Assembly (NCBI GenBank): GCA_013368315.1
Contig: JAACJM010000209.1
Span: 62,001-126,000 of the forward strand
DNA length: 64,000 bases
From: Tetrapyrgos nigripes
Lineage: Eukaryota > Basidiomycota > Agaricomycetes > Agaricales > Campanellaceae
Reading direction: 5' to 3'
The notes under the pieces were generated by a model, which was not told where the DNA came from, searched no databases, and saw nothing but the letters and a program-made list of their open reading frames with translations. Every line of letters starts with the position of its first letter. Position 1 is the first letter of the stretch. The position numbers and the translations under genes were made by a program. Positions 59,901 to 64,000 of the stretch are shown here, piece by piece.

Positions 59901-60972
59901 CCAACATTATCCTCATCGTCATGGTTTCGACCACGGTGGTGCCGTGTTGAGCATGTCCTCGACTGGCAACTTTTCAGTAGCCTCCTCCGTCCCGTCTTCT
60001 ACCCTCTCTTCCAGCGTTTCGAATGTATTCTCACCTCTTTCGAGATCGTACGGCCCAATGACTTCCACGAGCTCGTTTGGGGGCTCTGCTGCGAATATCA
60101 CTGGCGCTGGGGCCAGGGCTGCTAACGGTGGTGGTGGTGCACACATGATGAGTCCTTTGAATGGGTCTCTAGCCAGTCTAGCATCATTTGGTGGTCTGGC
60201 GAGTAATATGGGTTCCTTTGGTGGACCTGGGTCGCAGAGTATGTCCATGGGATCGTTTGTCGCTGGGTCTATGGGGTCTATGTCTGGCATGAGCTCAATG
60301 AGGGGAATGGGTCCTACTGGGATGGAAGACTTCTCGTCCAATATGCATATTTTAAGTTCGTTGAGGACGAGCTCGTTGAGGGAGAGCTCGGTTAGGGAGA
60401 GCTCGGGCAGGGAGAGGGAAAGCTCGGTGAGGGATAGTTCTAGAGGAAGGGATCTTGATGATAAGGATAGAAGGGAAAGGGAACAGTTAAGAGCAGGAGT
60501 AACACCAGGAGACGAAGATGGCGAAGGAGATAGAGATGCTGACGCGGACGCTGATGTCGATGCAGAGGGCGAGAAGGATGGAGAAGGAGAAGCTGACGCC
60601 GATGCCGATGCTGATGCTGACGCAGACGGGGATGCAGAGATGGATGATGAGCAAGGTGCCGCTACCGCCAGTGTTCCTGGCCGTTCTGCTAGGGTCAACG
60701 GGCATGGTCATGAGAACGGGAATGGCGCCGTCGTTTATGAGGCTCGCGCTGGCTCACCCTACGGCTCCAGCTCTGGAGTCAATGGGATTAATGGTGCTCC
60801 AGACAACAAGTCGAAGACGTATCAGGAAACCAACTCTCTCCCGAAGATGACGACCACCAATGCTTCCAACGGCTCTTTCAGTAATGATATGATCGTGGAT
60901 CGAGACAATAATCTCGACACCGTCAATGGTAACGGGATTGCCTGTGTTTCCATCAAGCATGGGGGCGCGTAA
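56947..60972 (+). CDS. Msn2/Msn4-type C2H2 transcription factor (copy B)
   Basis: Exons 56947-57048, 57174-58410 and 58859-60972 give 1150 residues. Two C2H2 fingers lie in the middle: 419-442 (CSVEGCGKCFHRGEHLKRH) and 450-472 (CTFPSCDKHFNRHDNLLQH). The base-contact positions are R,E,H,R and R,D,N,Q, identical to copy A and to yeast Msn2, so AGGGG-type stress elements are the predicted target. VPNLTKKSRGRRVP precedes the fingers by about 80 residues, as in copy A. After the fingers come a GKGKGK/KAK-rich, histone-H1-like basic stretch, a Glu/Asp-rich run, and a later DADADAD acidic repeat. The 448-nt intron falls between the fingers at the same codon and phase as in copy A. The first ATG is used; a GTG upstream is in frame but unlikely. 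Confidence 0.88.
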
Positions 60973-61773
60973 TGCTCAGCCCGACTCTTTATCATACCGA
61001 TGGTCGTAATCTTGACTTCCAAGTTTGTACAACAAAACTGCACATTTGCACATGAACCAGGGACGTCCCTCTCTTATGCTGTCGTCGGTTGTTTAAAACT
61101 TTAAAGGGTACAACAGCTCGCAGCTCGCAGGCTACGTCCACCTATATATGCCGTCTACTTTATGCAGTGTAAAAAAACCTAACTCTACTCTTACTTTTGA
61201 CTTTACTCTCTCTTTTACTTTACTATACCATCTCCATATACGGACTTTCATACTCTTTGGCTGTCGACGTCTCTGTCCGGTCTGCCCCTTTCCCGGTCCT
61301 CATCTCATTTATTCGAACTGTGTCACTTGTTCGCTTTCCAGAATTGTTTTCTTTAAACTTCGCTGTACGGTGTTATGGCTATGCTGTCCTCTGTGCTCTC
61401 TGTTCTTGTCTATGTTTTATGTGTCTTTCTTGGTTAGTACCTTCGTCTTTTTTCTCGTGTTCCGTGTTGTTTTCAGAGCACAAAATTAACTTACTACGTC
61501 TTGTTTACACCCTCCACGCCCGAACCTTGTCTCACTTATCCGTCGATAAGCATAGCTGCCTATCTTAGTATCTATCTTGTCCGACTATCTGAGACTGCGG
61601 AAAATGACTTTCGGTATGTAGAGGGCGGGGCTTCTCATTGCAAATTTGATGGTGGTGCGTTCTTAGCTGCTGGACTAAGAAACCGAGACCACCGAAAGCT
61701 TATCAGGACCAGCTGGTACAAAAGGCCAGTCGACGTATCTCCACCTCAGACATCTCTCTTTCCTTCCCATATC
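60973..61773. other. intergenic
   Basis: 3' region of zinc-finger copy B and promoter of the nitrilase gene. The pyrimidine-rich tract 61185-61470 gives open frames without any domain. Confidence 0.5.
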
Positions 61774-63164
61774 ATGTCTTCCCCTCTCAAGATCGCAGCA
61801 GTCCAAGCAGAGCCCGTCTGGTGGGACCTTCAAGGCGGAGTGGCGAAGGTTATCTCCTTGATCAAGGAAGCTGCCGCCAACGGCGCTGATCTTATCGGGT
61901 TTCCCGAGTCCTTCATCCCAGGTTATCCAGGAACCATTTGGACCGGAGGCTTCGACCCGGACTTTTTGGTGCAGTTCCAGAAGAATTGTTTGGACGTTCA
62001 GTCAGAGGAGTTTAATAAGATCAGACGGGCAGCTCGGGATGCCAAGATCTGGTGAGTGGAGTCTTCCTCGGGTCATCTTTCCTGCCCCGTACGAGTTGAT
62101 TTAACGGACATTTGATCTCTTTCAAGGGTCGTCTTGGGCTTTACGGAAGTCTCTGGCTACAGCATGTATGGTGCTCTGGTCTTCATCAACGACCAAGGCC
62201 AAGTTGTCCTTCATCGTCGCAAGATCAAACCTACAGGCCAGGAACGAACTATTTGGGGAGATGGTCCTGGTCCGTCTATCGATATACTTTTCTCTTCTCC
62301 GTCCTTCTTAGTATTCTTATTGTGGATCCTGCAGCCGATTCTCTCCAAAGCGTAGTCGACGGCCCGAAAGGGTTTAAGATAGGTGGCCTCAACTGCTGGT
62401 AAGTCTTCGCATCATGCCTGTCTTACATATGTCAATCTAACTCTCTGGCAGGGAGAACTTGCAACCTCTCCTCCGCTTCCACCACTACTCCCTCGGTTGC
62501 CAAGTTCACGTCGCTGCTTGGCCGTACCTCTGTTCCTACAACGATCCAAAAATCTATCCTCAATTTGTTGGCGAGATGCAGACGATTGCCACTCGCCTCG
62601 CTGCGTTGGAAGGGCAGATGTATGCTATATGCGCCACGCAGATCATTACTCCACAGAATTATGAGTTGTGCAGGTGAATCCCATCCCTTTTCTTTCAAAC
62701 CGCAAAACTGATTCTGGCATTTGTTGCATACAGAGTTCAGGACACGCTTTGGTCGCCTCCCGTACGTGCACGTACTGCTCAGAGCATTAATGACTTTTGA
62801 TTCACGTCTACCTAGAGCGGTGGTGGCTTTGCCGCTATCTACGGTCCTGATGGAGCTAAGTTGACTCCCGACATCGACCCAGGCAAAGAATGCATCCTAT
62901 ACGCCGACGTTGACCACGATGCCATTCGTATGGCTAAGTTGGCTGCTGATCCCATTGGGCACTAGTAAGTACAGAGCTTTCCTAAACAATCCACTTACTT
63001 ATTTTCTCCATCCTCAACACTGTTCCCCGTCTAGCTCACGCCCCGACCTGCTTTCACTTAACGTAGGCAGCGCGTCATCTCCCAAGAATCCAGCGACTTT
63101 GGTCAGGTCTGCAATTGTCACCGATTACACGTTGACTAGCAGGATTCCTCCTCTCGAAGATTGA
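61774..63164 (+). CDS. nitrilase (carbon-nitrogen hydrolase superfamily)
   Basis: Seven exons (61774-62051, 62127-62269, 62335-62398, 62452-62673, 62734-62761, 62816-62964, 63035-63164) give 337 residues. The Glu-Lys-Cys triad of nitrilases is visible: Glu45 in GFPESFIPGYP, Lys125 in HRRKIKPTGQER and Cys161 in GGLNCWENLQPL. The Cys-Trp-Glu context is that of true nitrilases and cyanide hydratases rather than amidases; the product would be a carboxylic acid plus ammonia from an organic nitrile, or formamide from cyanide. No targeting signal is seen, so it is probably cytosolic. The second intron uses a GTCCGT donor, the weakest in the gene. The upstream frame is open before this ATG, but the Met directly before SSPLKIAAVQ fits the family. 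Confidence 0.92.
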
Positions 63165-63841
63165 AGGTTGAAATATGAAATCTATAAACCAATTGTCACA
63201 AGTTGTACTTTTATGTGTACGAATAGAATGTAGCAAACAGAAGTTATGGAATCCAAAGGGTGTTTGTGTCGAGTCCATAACTGGAAACTTAGAATCGCAG
63301 TGCTTACTTCTGTTGGTATCATTCCAACATAGTCAACTTTCATCAGGCGACCTTCTAACGGGCTCTAACGGGCTTGGTTCATTCGATGGATTTCCCTTTT
63401 GGAACTGGAACGTAAGGTTACGGGGCCCTTTTAAGGGACTCGTTTGGAGAAAGTTTGGAGAAATCTATACTACTGCGTCCCGGATCTGATGTGGTAGTCC
63501 TGTAAATAGAGGTGAAGACCCGGCCGCGGGAGATTCAATCGTTTTATTCAGCTTAGCAGGAGTCATAAGGCAATGGATATCATTCTGCTGCCCTTATTAG
63601 TGAGGACAATTGAATTCAAGCTGGGCTTCACTAGGCTTCACTACATATGTAGAACTTCTAGACCCTCAACGCGTCAACTGTCAACGAAAAATTAAGGTTC
63701 GACGGGACAAACGCTTCTTGAGCGCGGAAATCGTGAGTATGTAATGATTATGATGGACCCATAACCCCTTCTTTTAGACGCTCGCTGCACTGTACATAAA
63801 TAGAGGAGACCTTTGACCCTTCGTCATCAGTTTCCCCCACC
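63165..63841. other. intergenic
   Basis: No gene. A TATA-like ACATAAATAG lies at about 63794, some 45 bp before the start codon of the next gene. Confidence 0.45.
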
Positions 63842-64000
63842 ATGGCTCAACCACTAGTGTGGCCCGGGAAATACTTTTTCTATCCTATTGGAAACACCTC
63901 GGCTCTTTGCTTGACTCGTGATATCGCCCTCGAGGAATCGGCGAGTATTCTGTTGCTTGGATGCGGAGACCCTAGGAGTATCTTATACACTGTGTTCTCT
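63842..64000 (+). CDS. DUF4470-domain protein, N-terminus only
   Basis: The first 53 codons are present before the window ends. WPGKYFFYPIGNTSALCL followed by LLLGCGDPRSILYTV is the conserved beginning of DUF4470, a domain found at the N-terminus of many basidiomycete proteins, often with a MYND zinc finger further on. The start lies in a good context (ACCATGG). The rest of the gene, including any MYND finger, is outside the window. Confidence 0.85.
   Translation, partial: MAQPLVWPGKYFFYPIGNTSALCLTRDIALEESASILLLGCGDPRSILYTVFS

Noticed and set aside
61148..61568. Two overlapping plus-strand frames before the nitrilase
   Set aside because: Pyrimidine-rich leader DNA producing Phe/Leu/Ser/Cys-rich frames; typical promoter composition.
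1..64000. CRISPR arrays, bacterial operons or prophage
   Set aside because: The window is eukaryotic nuclear DNA throughout; no regularly spaced direct repeats with unique spacers were seen.

Overview
This window is nuclear DNA of a filamentous basidiomycete, most likely an agaricomycete. The genes are dense with short canonical introns (mostly 48-100 nt, GTRNGT...YAG, with visible CTRAY-type branch sites). The families are typical of mushroom-forming fungi: DUF6533 membrane proteins, a DUF6589 relic, a DUF4470 gene start, an insect-like GPI chitin deacetylase, F-box proteins and a Ngaro/DIRS-type tyrosine-recombinase retroelement. Gene models were built by hand from reading frames, splice signals and phase agreement. 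No database search was run, so family names rest on recognised motifs.

Layout. 1-10.7 kb is a CpG-poor transposon graveyard: a RecQ-helicase scrap, a decayed Ngaro-type element (minus strand: gag, reverse transcriptase/RNase H, tyrosine recombinase) and a broken DUF6589 gene (plus). From 10.7 kb the DNA becomes CpG-normal: F-box gene (10.7-12.5, minus), a large Msn2/4-type C2H2 regulator (16.1-19.7, minus), gene-poor DNA with a pair of dispersed repeats (19.7-29.3), and a DUF6533 gene (29.3-31.6, minus). Next come a 782-bp element with 48-bp terminal inverted repeats and a TA target duplication that carries a complete three-exon small gene (32.35-33.14), more gene-poor DNA, a second DUF6533 gene (37.8-39.7, plus), a glyoxalase-3-type gene (minus), tRNA-Gly(UCC) (minus), a chitin-deacetylase-like gene (plus), a perfect-phase 162-bp tandem duplication, and a second F-box gene (46.5-48.4, minus). 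The right part holds a cluster of interrupted tRNA-like sequences (49.2-50.8), a seven-TM protein (minus), a LINE fragment, a single-pass Ser/Thr-rich membrane protein (plus), a second Msn2/4-type regulator (56.9-61.0, plus), a nitrilase (plus), and the first 53 codons of a DUF4470 protein (plus, cut by the window edge).

The genes do not form an obvious pathway cluster. What ties the window together is duplication: two Msn2/4-type regulators and two DUF6533 genes lie in mirrored order and orientation, and there are two F-box genes. The strongest novel signals are a 2-nucleotide microexon predicted independently in both DUF6533 paralogues (the surrounding exons of 29, 62, 29, 50 and 26 nt are also identical in length), the inverted-repeat element with an intron-containing cargo gene, and the observation that three catalytic residues lost by the Ngaro element are all explained by CpG transitions.
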